A DNA stretch of 39,804 nucleotides from Verrucomicrobiota bacterium (GCA_016871495.1 VHDF01000040.1:1-39804); one strand, 5' to 3'; positions 16,585 through 25,857 are shown, counted from the first letter of the stretch. A program made the numbers and translations. Notes: generated by a model not told the origin, from the letters alone.

Positions 16585-18147
16585 TCAGAATCTCAACCAA
16601 CCCACCCACTGCGTCACGGTCGCGTGGGTCCAATGCACAATGGCCTGAGGCCAGACGCCCAGCCCGAGCGTCAGCAACGTGGCCGGTGTCACCAACAACT
16701 TTTCTCCCAGCGTCAGGTCAGGCCAGTGGGTCCACCGTTCCGGAAGCGGACCCCAAAAAACCTTCTGCATGATGCCGAGCAGGAAAATGGCGGTCACGAG
16801 CAGGCCGAGTGTGGCCACGGCGGTAGGGGCCCAGGCGAGGGCGTAAGCGCCTTTGAAAATCAGGAATTCCCCCGCAAAACCGTTCAATCCCGGCAGTCCC
16901 AGCGACGCGAACATGGAGAGCCCCATCAGCCCGCAGAAGACGGGCGCCGCCGCCCTCAGGCCTCCGAATTCGTTCAGCCCGCGAAGTCCGCCGCTGCGCT
17001 GTTCCAGAAAACCCAGGAAACAGAACAAGGCGGAGGCGGTGATGCCGTGATTGAACATCTGCAATAAAACGCCGTTCAAAGCCGCCGCCTTTTCCGCGCT
17101 CCACAGTCCGCCGGTTTCCGTGACCTTCATGGCCGCGAACACCCCGAGCAGACAGTAGCCAAGGTGATTGACCGACGAGTAGGCCAGGGTGCGTTTGAGG
17201 TCCTTCTGGCCTAACGCGGCGAAAGCCGAGAGCACGATGGTGGCCACCGCCAGCCAGAGAAGAAGGTCCAGGGCCTCCCTCATTTGCTCCGGAAAGACAG
17301 GCAGGATCAGGCGCAGCAAACCATACACCCCGAGCTTTGACATCGCGCCCGTCAGAATCATGGTCACGCCGCTGGGAGCCTCGCTGTAGGCCGAGGGCAG
17401 CCAGCTGTGGAAAGGGAACATCGGCACTTTCACCGCGAATCCGAGCAACGCCATCCAGAAGACGCACTGCGCTAAGCCTTCCTGGGTCTTGAACGTTTCA
17501 AACCAGGCCAGGCGCACGGACAGCGCTGAAGCCAGTTCTCCAGAGCGCCCCTTCTCCGCCCATTCCAGAAAATTGAAAGTGCCCGTGGCGACAGACACCG
17601 CCAGAAATGCGAGCAGCATGGAAACACTGCCGGCCATGGCATAAACGAAGAACTGAAACGACGCCGGACCCCTCCCCTCCCCTCCCCAAAACTTGATCAG
17701 GAAATAAGCGGGGACCAAGCTGAGCTCCCAAAAGAGGAACCAGTGGAAAAAATCAAGGGCGGTAAAGGCTCCGAACAAGCCGGCCTCGAGCCAAAGGATC
17801 AACGCGAACATCAAAGGAACGCGGCGCGTCTCGTGACGGCAGACTGCCATCGCGAAGGGCACGACCAACGCGGTCAACCCGATCATGACCAAGCCCAGGC
17901 CGTCCAAACCCAGGTGATAATCCACCTTGATGGAAGGAATCCACGGCCACTTTTCGACAAACTGCATCTCCGCCTGGGCCGAATCAAATCGCCCGCCAAT
18001 CCAAGCGACCCATCCGGCGCATAGTCCGGCGGCCAGAAAAGCCAATCCCTTTGCTGCCTTGGCGGCGCGCGCGGGCAGGAAGGCCACGACCAAGCCTGCC
18101 ACCAGCGGGATGAAAATGAGGGCCGAGAGGGAACCGAAGGTGTTCAT
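16585..18147 (-). CDS. nuoM: NADH-quinone oxidoreductase subunit M (NuoM1), canonical
   Basis: 520 residues with the complete NuoM proton-channel signature: Glu141 (FWELSLVPAYFLI, TM5), Lys240 (FAVKVPMFPFHSWLP, TM7), Lys271 (AMSKLGVYGLLR, TM8) and the TM12 glutamate in GFAGEFLIFKG. It is an antiporter-like pump in the membrane arm of complex I. The ATG at 18147 overlaps the nuoL stop as ATGA, so the longer frame (to 18207) is rejected. The next gene downstream is a second, divergent nuoM, making L-M-M-N. Confidence 0.95.
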   Translation of the reverse strand: MNTFGSLSALIFIPLVAGLVVAFLPARAAKAAKGLAFLAAGLCAGWVAWIGGRFDSAQAEMQFVEKWPWIPSIKVDYHLGLDGLGLVMIGLTALVVPFAMAVCRHETRRVPLMFALILWLEAGLFGAFTALDFFHWFLFWELSLVPAYFLIKFWGGEGRGPASFQFFVYAMAGSVSMLLAFLAVSVATGTFNFLEWAEKGRSGELASALSVRLAWFETFKTQEGLAQCVFWMALLGFAVKVPMFPFHSWLPSAYSEAPSGVTMILTGAMSKLGVYGLLRLILPVFPEQMREALDLLLWLAVATIVLSAFAALGQKDLKRTLAYSSVNHLGYCLLGVFAAMKVTETGGLWSAEKAAALNGVLLQMFNHGITASALFCFLGFLEQRSGGLRGLNEFGGLRAAAPVFCGLMGLSMFASLGLPGLNGFAGEFLIFKGAYALAWAPTAVATLGLLVTAIFLLGIMQKVFWGPLPERWTHWPDLTLGEKLLVTPATLLTLGLGVWPQAIVHWTHATVTQWVGWLRF

Positions 18148-20219
18148 CGAGGTCCTCCTCCCCACGCCAGGATGACGATCAGGAACACAAGGGTCAGTCC
18201 CAGCCACCGCAAGTAGCGCTGGGTGTCACCGTTTTGAAGGGCGCCCGCCCCCAGGCCCAATCGCTTCACGCCCTCGCACGCCTTCTCGAAGCCGAAATTG
18301 ACGAATCCCTCGTCCGCCTGCTTTCCGATCCACGCCAGCAATCGCGTCAGCCCGCCGGTCAGACGGACCAATCCGCCCACGACCCAAACCTCCATCCACG
18401 CGGCCAACCCGGCCAGGGCGCGTTGCCAGGCGATGACGGTGGCTTCGTAGAGTTCATCGACAAAGAATCGACCGCGCATGGCTTTGAAGAGCCGGGGCCA
18501 GCGAGCTTCGAGAGGGTCGGTCGCGGTCTCGTGGAGGTCAGCCGCGCTGTAAAGTTTCCAACCCGCTCCGAATCCCGCCGCGACCAAAATCGCCGACAGC
18601 ACGATCAGACCGAGGGTGGCTCCGTGGAACAGCGCTCCAAAATCCAACTGCAATGGCTTGCCTTCGAGGAAAGAGGCGAACCATGGCCAGGCGGGCGTTC
18701 CCAATCCACTGAGAAGCAGGGCTCCGGCGGCGAGCAACACGAGAGGCACTGTCATGACCGCGGGGCTCTCATGCGGGGAGTGAACGGCGTGTGGCGCTTG
18801 ATCCCCGGAGCCGTGGCCGGAAGCGAAAGCGCCCCGAGGGTGTCCCGCGAACACATGCAACATCTGGCGTGTCATGTAAAACGCGGTGAGCAAGGCGCCC
18901 GCGATGCCGAGGACTAATGGCCCCTTGGATGCAGGCCAACTGAGCGCCGCGTGCAGGATTTCGTCCTTGCTCCAGAATCCCGAGAAAAAGATCGGCACGC
19001 CGCTGAGCGCCATCATTCCGATGGCGTAGGTGGCGAACGTCACCGGCATGAAGGCTCTCAATCCGCCCATTCGCCGAATGTCTTGTTCACCGCCACAGCC
19101 ATGAATGACCGATCCCGCGCCCAGGAAGAGCAACGCCTTGAAGAAGGCATGAGTGATGAGGTGGAACATGCCCACGGCCACGCCGCCCGCGCCCACCCCC
19201 ATGAACATGTAACCGAGCTGCGACACGGTCGAATAGGCGAGAATCCGTTTGATGTCGTTTTGGCCCACGGCGATGAGCGCCGCGAACACGGCGGTGATGG
19301 CGCCCACCCAGGTCACCACTTGCAGTGCCGTGGTCACGGAGGAAGGTCCGGCGGGCGTGGCAGCCAGGAGCGGATGCGCGCGCGCGATGAGGAATACTCC
19401 GGCCGCAACCATGGTCGCGGCATGGATCAGCGCGCTGACCGGAGTGGGGCCTTCCATCGCGTCCGGCAGCCAGACATGCAGAGGGACCTGGCCCGACTTT
19501 CCGACGGCCCCGCAGAAGAGCAGCAACCCGATGGCCGCGTTCAAGGTGAGTCCGCCGAGGGTGGTTTGAGCCGCCAAGGCCTCGAGCGCTCCCGCCTCGA
19601 GGCAGCCCTTGCCGTTATCGTAGCAGAGCAGGGTTCCGGTTTCGGCCTGCAGCCAGACCAATCCCAGGAAAAATCCCACGTCGCCGATGCGGGTGGTGAT
19701 GAACGCCTTCTTGGCGGCCGCCGCGGCGCTGGGCTTTTGAAACCAGAATCCGATCAGAAGATAGGACGCCAGCCCGACGACTTCCCAGCACATGAAGAGA
19801 AGGAGCAGGCTGTTCGAGATGACAAGCCCGAGCATCGCGGCGGCGAAGAGGGAGAGGAAACAAAAGAACCGCGCCGCGTTGTCGTCATGCGCCATGTAGC
19901 CCGAGCTGAAAATAAAGATCAGACAGCCCACGAACGTGATCATCACCAGCATGACCGCGGTCATGGGGTCCACGAGCAATCCCAGCTTGAGCGTGGCGCC
20001 GCCCATCGAGATCCAGTCGAAATTCCAATAGTCTCGAGGAACTCCGTTCGTGTTGGACTTGGACAGCAACAGATACAATTCCCGGCAGGATAGGAGGAAG
20101 CCGATCGCCATGGATCCGATGGCGAGAGCGCTGCTGAGCCGCCTGGCATTCCTCGGCAGCAGCGAGGCCAGACCTGCGGCGAGCAGGGGCAGGAGAGGGA
20201 TGAGGGCGAGGGTCGTCAT
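18144..20219 (-). CDS. nuoL: NADH-quinone oxidoreductase subunit L with extended lateral helix
   Basis: 691 residues against about 610 in E. coli. Pump residues are present: Glu146 (CWEVVGLASYLL), Lys241 (GAVGKSGQVPLHVWLPDAMEG), His266 and Lys418 (GFWSKDEIL). Residues about 585-665 form the C-terminal amphipathic region that in complex I becomes the long lateral helix HL. Between DELY (588-591) and the YLRW before the last membrane helix there are 77 residues, against about 44 in E. coli NuoL as I remember it, an excess of roughly 33. That matches the pattern described for complex I cassettes carrying a fourth pump subunit. A His-rich loop (about 468-486) separates late helices. ATGA overlaps exist on both sides, with nuoK and nuoM. 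Confidence 0.95.
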   Translation of the reverse strand: MTTLALIPLLPLLAAGLASLLPRNARRLSSALAIGSMAIGFLLSCRELYLLLSKSNTNGVPRDYWNFDWISMGGATLKLGLLVDPMTAVMLVMITFVGCLIFIFSSGYMAHDDNAARFFCFLSLFAAAMLGLVISNSLLLLFMCWEVVGLASYLLIGFWFQKPSAAAAAKKAFITTRIGDVGFFLGLVWLQAETGTLLCYDNGKGCLEAGALEALAAQTTLGGLTLNAAIGLLLFCGAVGKSGQVPLHVWLPDAMEGPTPVSALIHAATMVAAGVFLIARAHPLLAATPAGPSSVTTALQVVTWVGAITAVFAALIAVGQNDIKRILAYSTVSQLGYMFMGVGAGGVAVGMFHLITHAFFKALLFLGAGSVIHGCGGEQDIRRMGGLRAFMPVTFATYAIGMMALSGVPIFFSGFWSKDEILHAALSWPASKGPLVLGIAGALLTAFYMTRQMLHVFAGHPRGAFASGHGSGDQAPHAVHSPHESPAVMTVPLVLLAAGALLLSGLGTPAWPWFASFLEGKPLQLDFGALFHGATLGLIVLSAILVAAGFGAGWKLYSAADLHETATDPLEARWPRLFKAMRGRFFVDELYEATVIAWQRALAGLAAWMEVWVVGGLVRLTGGLTRLLAWIGKQADEGFVNFGFEKACEGVKRLGLGAGALQNGDTQRYLRWLGLTLVFLIVILAWGGGPR

Positions 20220-20527
20220 CCGCGCAGGTTTCGCACCTGTTCCAGTTGCGTGGTTTTGAACCGGCGGTGCAGGTGGATGATCAAGGCCAGGCCCACGGCT
20301 GCTTCCGCCGCCGCGATCGCCAGCGAAAACAGCACCATCAAGGGACCGTCGAGGGAAGCGGGGTTTTGATGAAACCGCCAGAACGCGATAAAATTGAGAT
20401 TGGCCGCGTTCAACATCAGTTCGATGCCGATCAGCACCATGATCGCGTTGCGGCGCGCCAGCGCTCCCGCGAGTCCCACCGAGAACAGGAGGGCTGAAAG
20501 CAGCAAGTAGTGGGACAAGGCCGTCAT
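20216..20527 (-). CDS. nuoK: NADH-quinone oxidoreductase subunit K
   Basis: 103 residues, three membrane helices, the usual NuoK size. The central glutamates are visible in MVLIGIELMLNAANLN (TM2) and in AIAAAEAAVGLALI (TM3), which take part in the membrane-arm proton path. RRNAIMVLIGIELMLNA is the family hallmark. Start and stop overlap nuoJ and nuoL by four bases each (ATGA), so translation is coupled. Confidence 0.96.
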   Translation of the reverse strand: MTALSHYLLLSALLFSVGLAGALARRNAIMVLIGIELMLNAANLNFIAFWRFHQNPASLDGPLMVLFSLAIAAAEAAVGLALIIHLHRRFKTTQLEQVRNLRG

Positions 20528-21045
20528 GGATTGGGACGGGGGTCGCCGGGGTTTTTGGGCCGGTCGTGCAGGGCCAAAACGGCCGCGCCGATCATGGCGG
20601 AAGTGAGCAGCAACGCGATCAGTTCGAGCGGGAGGACGTGGGTGGTCATCAAGGATTGCCCCAAGGCCGCAACGGGAAGCTCGCGTGGTCCCGGATCCGC
20701 CGCCTTGCCGACGGTGCTGGCGGAGAACGACGCGGCCAGAACCAGGAATACCATGGAGGCGATGCCGAGTCCGTGAGCCCAGGCTTTGTTGCCGCGAGGC
20801 TCCGCCTGCGTCTCACTGCTCTTCGTCAGGAGCATGGCGAATACCACGAGCACTGAGATCGCGCCCACATAGACCAGCATTTGGGAAAACGCGATGAATT
20901 GGGCGTCCAGTTGGAGATAAATCACCGCCAACCCGATCAACGTTCCCACCAGGCAAAGCGCGCAATGAATCAAGTTCCGCAGCGTCATGGCGGCGATGGC
21001 CAGGACGGCGGTCCAAAGCGCGGTGATCACGAAGGTGAGGCTCAT
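20524..21045 (-). CDS. nuoJ: NADH-quinone oxidoreductase subunit J
   Basis: 173 residues with five predicted membrane helices. The TM3 segment LVYVGAISVLVVFAMLL contains the conserved YVGAI(S/M)VLVVF motif, where the helix with a pi-bulge lies in complex I. The ATG at 21045 overlaps the nuoH stop as ATGA. The open frame extends upstream to 21177, but those 44 residues are Arg/Pro-rich and lie inside nuoH, so they are rejected. The gene overlaps nuoK by four bases. Confidence 0.95.
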   Translation of the reverse strand: MSLTFVITALWTAVLAIAAMTLRNLIHCALCLVGTLIGLAVIYLQLDAQFIAFSQMLVYVGAISVLVVFAMLLTKSSETQAEPRGNKAWAHGLGIASMVFLVLAASFSASTVGKAADPGPRELPVAALGQSLMTTHVLPLELIALLLTSAMIGAAVLALHDRPKNPGDPRPNP

Positions 21046-22214
21046 TCGACCCAGCGGTAGGTTCGGGGCGCCCAGCGCGCCCGCGCGGCCAGGCCCTGGC
21101 CCAGCAGGAAGTAGGGGGCCACGACCAGAGTGGCGGACACCAGCCAGCGCAGAGGGCCGGATCCGAGGTGATGCCAAAGGCCGGCGTTGACGATGTTGAT
21201 CAAGGAAAGGGGAAGCATGAGTTTCCAGGCAAAATTCATCAATTGATCAATCCGCAGCCGGGGAACGGTGCCGCGCACCCAGATGAAAAACAGCATCAGC
21301 ACCGTCAATTTGGCGAAGAACCACATCCAGGATGGAATCCACGCCAGGAACGACACCGGCGCCGTCCACCCCCCGAGGAAAAGCGTGATGGCCAGCGAGG
21401 TCATGGCGAAAAGTCCGAGATACTCGCCGAGGAAAAACAAAGCGAACTTGAATCCACTGTACTCGATCAAATGGCCCGCGACGATTTCGGATTCGCCTTC
21501 GGGAATGTCGAACGGGGAGCGGTTTGCCTCCGCCATGCCGGCGATGAGAAACAGCCAGAAGGCGGCGAAGCCCCACGGGGTGAACACATGCCATTGCGCC
21601 AGCCCGAAGGAATAGGCGTTTTGAGCTTCCACGATCTTCGAGGGCGACAACGTGCCGGTGAGCATCAGCACCGGGATCGTGGAAAGAATGAGCGGCAGTT
21701 CGTAGCTGATCATTTGCGCCAGCGCGCGCATCGCGCCCAACAACGCGTACTTGTTCCGGCTCGCCCAGCCGGCCATGAACACGGCCAACTCGGCGCCCGC
21801 CCCCACCGCGAAGAAATAAAGGACTCCCGCATCCAGATCCAGAGCGGTCATGTTGCGGCCGACCGGGATCACCGCCAGCGCGAGAATGGCCGGGATCACC
21901 ATCACCACCGGCGCGAGGGTGTAGACGAGGCGGTCCGCGGCTCGGGGCACCACGTTCTCCTTGAACACGGCTTTCAGCCCGTCCGCGGCGGGTTGGAGAA
22001 TGCCGAACGGGCCGACACGGTTCGGTCCCGGACGATTCTGGATGCGTCCGAGCAGTTTTCGCTCGACGAGCGTAGTGAGCGCAAACAAACCGGCAAAAGC
22101 CCCAACCAGCGGTCCAATGGATAACAGGATCGACGCCCAGCCGCGCAACGCGGCGGGAAGCACGCCCAGCGCGCTGTGCTTCAGGGTGACCCAAATTTGA
22201 TCCAACGCTTCCAT
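21042..22214 (-). CDS. nuoH: NADH-quinone oxidoreductase subunit H
   Basis: 390 residues with eight or more membrane helices. Signatures are ERKLLGRIQNRPGPNRVGPFG near the N-terminus, RALAQMISYELPL in the middle, and AEANRSPFDIPEGESEIVAG, the loop lining the quinone chamber. NuoH joins the peripheral arm to the membrane arm. The start lies three bases after the nuoI stop. Here nuoI precedes nuoH, a reversal of the common H-I order. Confidence 0.96.
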   Translation of the reverse strand: MEALDQIWVTLKHSALGVLPAALRGWASILLSIGPLVGAFAGLFALTTLVERKLLGRIQNRPGPNRVGPFGILQPAADGLKAVFKENVVPRAADRLVYTLAPVVMVIPAILALAVIPVGRNMTALDLDAGVLYFFAVGAGAELAVFMAGWASRNKYALLGAMRALAQMISYELPLILSTIPVLMLTGTLSPSKIVEAQNAYSFGLAQWHVFTPWGFAAFWLFLIAGMAEANRSPFDIPEGESEIVAGHLIEYSGFKFALFFLGEYLGLFAMTSLAITLFLGGWTAPVSFLAWIPSWMWFFAKLTVLMLFFIWVRGTVPRLRIDQLMNFAWKLMLPLSLINIVNAGLWHHLGSGPLRWLVSATLVVAPYFLLGQGLAARARWAPRTYRWVE

Positions 22215-22217
22215 CGG

Positions 22218-22967
22218 TCAGGGCTTGGGGGCGTCCGGGGCGGCCGGTGTCGGCGGTCTGGACGGAACCGAGGGTTGAGCCTGAGGCTTGGCGGCAGGAG
22301 CCGCGGCGGGTGGCGCGGGTGGCGGAACATCCGAAGGCTTGGCGGCGGGAACCGCGGTCGCGGCTGGCGCGGCGGCGGCGGCTTTCGCTTTGGCTTCCGC
22401 TGCTTTCGCCTTGGCCTCGGCATCCGCTTTGGCTTTGGCCTCCGCCTTCACCTTGTCCTCCGCAAGTTTGCGGTCCACCTCGGCGGCTTCTGCGGGGTGG
22501 ATCTTATTGTAATGGGCGTTGGATTTTGCGAGGTCGGTCTTGTGGAGGAGGAGTCCCTCGAATCGATCGGAGCGGCTCCATTCGAAGTCCTGGTCCATCT
22601 TGATGGCCTCGAACGGGCAAACTTCCACGCAAATCTGGCAGCTCATGCAGACCGAGATGTCGATGTCGAAAATCTTGGGCTGGAACTGGAGCTTGCCGAT
22701 GTAGTCCGGTTTTTTGACGGTGTCCTTGACGATGTAAATGCACTGGGGCGGACATTCCTTCTCGCAGATCTGGCAGGCGACGCAGCGCAGGCCGAGCATC
22801 GGGTCGTCACCGTCATGGACCAGAAACGGGAACTGACGCGCGTTTTCCTTCATGGGAAGGCGCTGTTCCGGATATTCCACGGTCACGAAGCGATCCGGGT
22901 CGGTGTAACTGCCGACGAGGTTGCGTGCCGTTTCGACCATGCCTTTGACGATGCCGGTTCCTAGCAT
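22218..22967 (-). CDS. nuoI: NADH-quinone oxidoreductase subunit I with Ala/Lys/Pro-rich tail
   Basis: 249 residues. The core carries two 4Fe-4S motifs, Cys62-65-68-72 (CVACQICEKECP) and Cys107-110-113-117 (CMSCQICVEVCP), which bind the clusters N6a and N6b that pass electrons toward NuoB. Typical NuoI proteins have about 160-180 residues and end near the position of residue 165 here. The remaining 85 residues are a Lys/Ala/Glu-rich helix-like stretch (about 165-200) followed by a Pro/Ala-rich disordered tail. The tail may bind another protein or be dispensable; nothing in the sequence decides this. Confidence 0.95.
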   Translation of the reverse strand: MLGTGIVKGMVETARNLVGSYTDPDRFVTVEYPEQRLPMKENARQFPFLVHDGDDPMLGLRCVACQICEKECPPQCIYIVKDTVKKPDYIGKLQFQPKIFDIDISVCMSCQICVEVCPFEAIKMDQDFEWSRSDRFEGLLLHKTDLAKSNAHYNKIHPAEAAEVDRKLAEDKVKAEAKAKADAEAKAKAAEAKAKAAAAAPAATAVPAAKPSDVPPPAPPAAAPAAKPQAQPSVPSRPPTPAAPDAPKP

Positions 22968-22989
22968 AGGTCCTCGCTTTCCAGACGCT

Positions 22990-24168
22990 TCATCGATCCA
23001 CTTCCCCGAGCACGATGTCCACGCTGCCCAAGATCACCACGACATCGGCGATGGTATGGCCCAGGCACATGTCCTCGAGGATGGTCAGGTTGATGAGGCT
23101 GGGCGGGCGAACGCGATAACGGTAGGGATTGGCCGAGCCGTCGCTGATGAGATAAAAACCGAGCTCGCCCTTCGGCGCCTCGATGCGTCCATAAGCCTCG
23201 CCCGCCTTGGGTTTGAAGGCGCGAAGTTTCGCCTTCGGATCGACAATCGGGCCGCCCGGGAGCTCTTGGATGGCCTGTTTGAGGATCTTGATCGATTCGC
23301 CCATTTCCAGCAGCCGGATCATGAGGCGGTCATACACGTCGCCCTGCGCGCCCAGAGGCACGCGGAATGGGAACCGCCCGTAAATTCCGTATGGATCCGT
23401 TTTGCGAAGGTCATAATCGACGCCCGAGGCGCGCAGCATGGGCCCCGTGATGCTGGCGTTGACCGCCAGGGCGGCGGGCAGGATGCCGACGCCTTGCGTG
23501 CGGGCCATGAGAATCTCGTTCCCGGTCAGCAACCGCTCGAACTCTTCAAGGAATCGGGGATAGCCATCGACCACCCGAGCCGCTTGTTCGATCCAGCCCG
23601 GGGGCAGGTCCACCCGGCAACCGCCGAAACGCATGTAGTTGCACATCATGCGCGCGCCGGTGAGGGCTTCGAACAGGTCGAGAATTTTCTCCCGCTCGCG
23701 GAAGGCGTACATGAGCGGAGTGCCGAGGGCGCCCATGTCCTGCGCCAGGAAACCGAGCAGGCAAGTGTGATTCAGGAGCCGGGTCAATTCCGCGGTGATG
23801 ATGCGGATGTATTCGGCGCGCTCGGGCACGTTCAAGCCGGCCAGTTTTTCCACCGCCAGCGCGTAAGCCCAGTTGTTCGTGATCGAGCAGAAATAGTCGA
23901 GCCGGTCGGTGTAAGGCATCGACCCCAAATAGGTCGTGGCTTCCGCGATTTTTTCGTGGTTGCGATGGAGATAGCCGAACACCGGCTTCAGTTTGACGAT
24001 GCGTTCCCCGTCCAGCACCACGTCCATGCGAAACACGCCATGGGTGGACGGATGCTGCGGTCCCATGGAAACCTCCAGAAACTCGTTCCCAAGCCCGGAA
24101 TCATCGTGAGCGCGGGGCGAAAGTCGCGCGCGGGTGTCGGCGGGCACCGTGGGAGAATGGACACTCAC
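22990..24168 (-). CDS. nuoD: NADH-quinone oxidoreductase subunit D
   Basis: 392 residues, the 49-kDa subunit of the peripheral arm that forms the quinone-binding site with NuoB. Motifs include [15 protein letters not shown] near residue 35, [26 protein letters not shown] and the C-terminal [21 protein letters not shown]. The quinone-site histidine lies in GPQHPSTHG. The ATG at 24168 overlaps the nuoC stop as ATGA. C and D are separate genes, not fused as in E. coli. Confidence 0.96.
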   Translation of the reverse strand: MSVHSPTVPADTRARLSPRAHDDSGLGNEFLEVSMGPQHPSTHGVFRMDVVLDGERIVKLKPVFGYLHRNHEKIAEATTYLGSMPYTDRLDYFCSITNNWAYALAVEKLAGLNVPERAEYIRIITAELTRLLNHTCLLGFLAQDMGALGTPLMYAFREREKILDLFEALTGARMMCNYMRFGGCRVDLPPGWIEQAARVVDGYPRFLEEFERLLTGNEILMARTQGVGILPAALAVNASITGPMLRASGVDYDLRKTDPYGIYGRFPFRVPLGAQGDVYDRLMIRLLEMGESIKILKQAIQELPGGPIVDPKAKLRAFKPKAGEAYGRIEAPKGELGFYLISDGSANPYRYRVRPPSLINLTILEDMCLGHTIADVVVILGSVDIVLGEVDR

Positions 24169-24815
24169 GCGGTGCCTCCCTGAGTGCCCCCGTCGGCGGG
24201 ATAATGCGCTTTGGCCTTTTCGAGCACCTCATCGTGGGGCGTGGGTTCGTATTCGTAGTCGTCGGGCTCGACGAAATCCTTGCGCATCGGATGATGCCGG
24301 TAACCCTCCCACATGAGCAGCCGCCGCAAGTCCGGATGTCCGTCGAAGACAATGCCGTAAAGGTCGTAAATCTCCCTCTCTTGAAACTCGGCACCCCTCC
24401 ACACCGGGGTCAGGGATGGGAGATGCACTCCTTGCATTCGATCCGCCGTGCGAACGCGCAGGATCACGGGGCCTTGCTTCAAGGCCATGGAATAAAGGTG
24501 ATAGACCGCCTCAAGGCAACCCGGCTTGCGTTCTTCGAGGGTCTCCTCGACCTCTTGTTCCACACCGTTGATCTGCTTCTTCACTTTGACCTTCTGCTTG
24601 GTCACCGTGTCGGGCCAATCCACTCCCGTCGCGTTCGAGGCGTAATCGAGCCGCAGTCGGGGATCGTCACGCAGGAATTCGGCCACTTCCCGGGCTTTCT
24701 CGCGTCCCACCCGCAAAGAACGCTGCTGGCAGGGGGCATCGTTCGGCACGATCTCGACCGCGGCTCCGGTGACGGAGGCTTCGACGCGAGCCTTGATCTC
24801 TTCCAGCGATTCCAT
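24165..24815 (-). CDS. nuoC: NADH-quinone oxidoreductase subunit C
   Basis: 216 residues. The family signature is the C-terminal [23 protein letters not shown], followed by [17 protein letters not shown] Lys/Glu-rich insertion ([21 protein letters not shown], about residues 75-97) lengthens the N-terminal domain compared with many homologues. A TTG at 24830 would add five residues; the ATG at 24815 is preferred because it is a standard start and begins the first helix ([10 protein letters not shown]). It overlaps nuoD by four bases. Confidence 0.94.
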   Translation of the reverse strand: MESLEEIKARVEASVTGAAVEIVPNDAPCQQRSLRVGREKAREVAEFLRDDPRLRLDYASNATGVDWPDTVTKQKVKVKKQINGVEQEVEETLEERKPGCLEAVYHLYSMALKQGPVILRVRTADRMQGVHLPSLTPVWRGAEFQEREIYDLYGIVFDGHPDLRRLLMWEGYRHHPMRKDFVEPDDYEYEPTPHDEVLEKAKAHYPADGGTQGGTA

Positions 24816-24837
24816 GCGGGAGCCGTGCAAATGAAAC

Positions 24838-25455
24838 TCAATCCTCCCGGACCATGGTGGGCGGACGCCACACCTCGGGATTGCTCGGGGGAGTCAGGTC
24901 GTCCGGTCCGCAGACCGGAATCGGGAATTCACTCGGGGCGTTGGGGTCCAAATGGCGGGGGCGACCGGGGCCCGTGAAGGTCTCTTTCGAGATTTTCTCT
25001 TGAAGGGTGATGAGCGCGTGAAGCAGCGCCTCGGGACGGGGCGGGCACCCGGGGATGTGCACATCCACGGGGATGAAGCGGTCAATGCCTTTCAAGACGT
25101 TGTATCCCTGCTTGAAGGGGCCTCCGGAGATCGCGCAGGCGCCCATGGCGATGACATATTTCGGTTCGGACATCTGATTGTAGAGTCGAACCACTTGGGG
25201 GGCCATTTTCTTGGTCACCGTGCCGGCGACAATCATCAGATCCGATTGCCGTGGGGAATTGCGAAAGACCTCCGAACCGAAGCGGGAGAGATCGAAGCGG
25301 GCCATGGCGGTGGCGATCATTTCAATCGCGCAGCAGGCTAGGCCGAACTGCATGGGCCAAAGGGAATTCTTGCGGCCCCAGTTGTAGAGGTCCTGGAACC
25401 CGGTGACAACCACCCCTTGCTTGCTGAGCTCGTTGCGAAGTCCCTCGTCGATCAT
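24838..25455 (-). CDS. nuoB: NADH-quinone oxidoreductase subunit B
   Basis: 205 residues. The ligands of the terminal N2 4Fe-4S cluster are visible: tandem Cys41-Cys42 (GLACCAIEM), Cys107 (MGACAISGG) and Cys137 ([10 protein letters not shown]). NuoB delivers electrons to quinone. The C-terminal 45 residues ([19 protein letters not shown] and beyond) form a longer tail than in E. coli. The gap to nuoA is 24 bases. Confidence 0.96.
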   Translation of the reverse strand: MIDEGLRNELSKQGVVVTGFQDLYNWGRKNSLWPMQFGLACCAIEMIATAMARFDLSRFGSEVFRNSPRQSDLMIVAGTVTKKMAPQVVRLYNQMSEPKYVIAMGACAISGGPFKQGYNVLKGIDRFIPVDVHIPGCPPRPEALLHALITLQEKISKETFTGPGRPRHLDPNAPSEFPIPVCGPDDLTPPSNPEVWRPPTMVRED

Positions 25456-25479
25456 GCGATGCTGGTGCCGGTCCGGAAT

Positions 25480-25857
25480 CTATTTCCAGGCCAGCAACCC
25501 CTTTCTCCATGCCCAGACCAGTCCTTCAACCAACAGCAACAGAAAGAAAAGCATGGCGGCAAACGCGCCCAGAGGAAGTCCTTTGAAGGCGGCGGCGAAA
25601 GGCAGCAGAAAAAGAGTCTCCACGTCGAAAACCAGGAAAATCAAAGCGTAAAGGTAATACTCGGAACGAAACTGCACCCAGGCGTCTCCCTTCGACTCCA
25701 GGCCGCATTCGTAGATGGCATTTTTGTGCGGACCCGGTTTGGCGGGGCACATGAACTTCGCCCACGACCAGGCCGCCAAGAGGGGGCCGATCGGGAAGAG
25801 GATCGCAACCAACAGCAGGACGGCCAGAAATTCGTTGGTAGAATAGGAACCTGTCAT
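25480..25857 (-). CDS. nuoA: NADH-quinone oxidoreductase subunit A
   Basis: 125 residues, three membrane helices. Family signatures are KNAIYECGLESKGDAWVQFR and YYLYALIFLVFDVETLFLLP. The loop with the conserved Cys (YECGLE) contacts the quinone site. First gene of the operon. The ATG at 25857 is preferred over a GTG six bases upstream. An upstream gene in the same direction ends 112 bp away, so the nuo promoter probably lies in 25858-25969; I could not identify it. Confidence 0.95.
   Translation of the reverse strand: MTGSYSTNEFLAVLLLVAILFPIGPLLAAWSWAKFMCPAKPGPHKNAIYECGLESKGDAWVQFRSEYYLYALIFLVFDVETLFLLPFAAAFKGLPLGAFAAMLFFLLLLVEGLVWAWRKGLLAWK

Noticed and set aside
15050-18147. Mrp-type antiporter instead of complex I for the tandem M genes
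   Set aside because: They lie inside a complete nuo operon between nuoL and nuoN with overlapping starts, and no mrpB, C, E, F or G genes are present.
18951-20093. 380-residue plus-strand frame opposite nuoL
   Set aside because: Antisense of nuoL, rich in Glu/Arg/His/Gly, with no domain.
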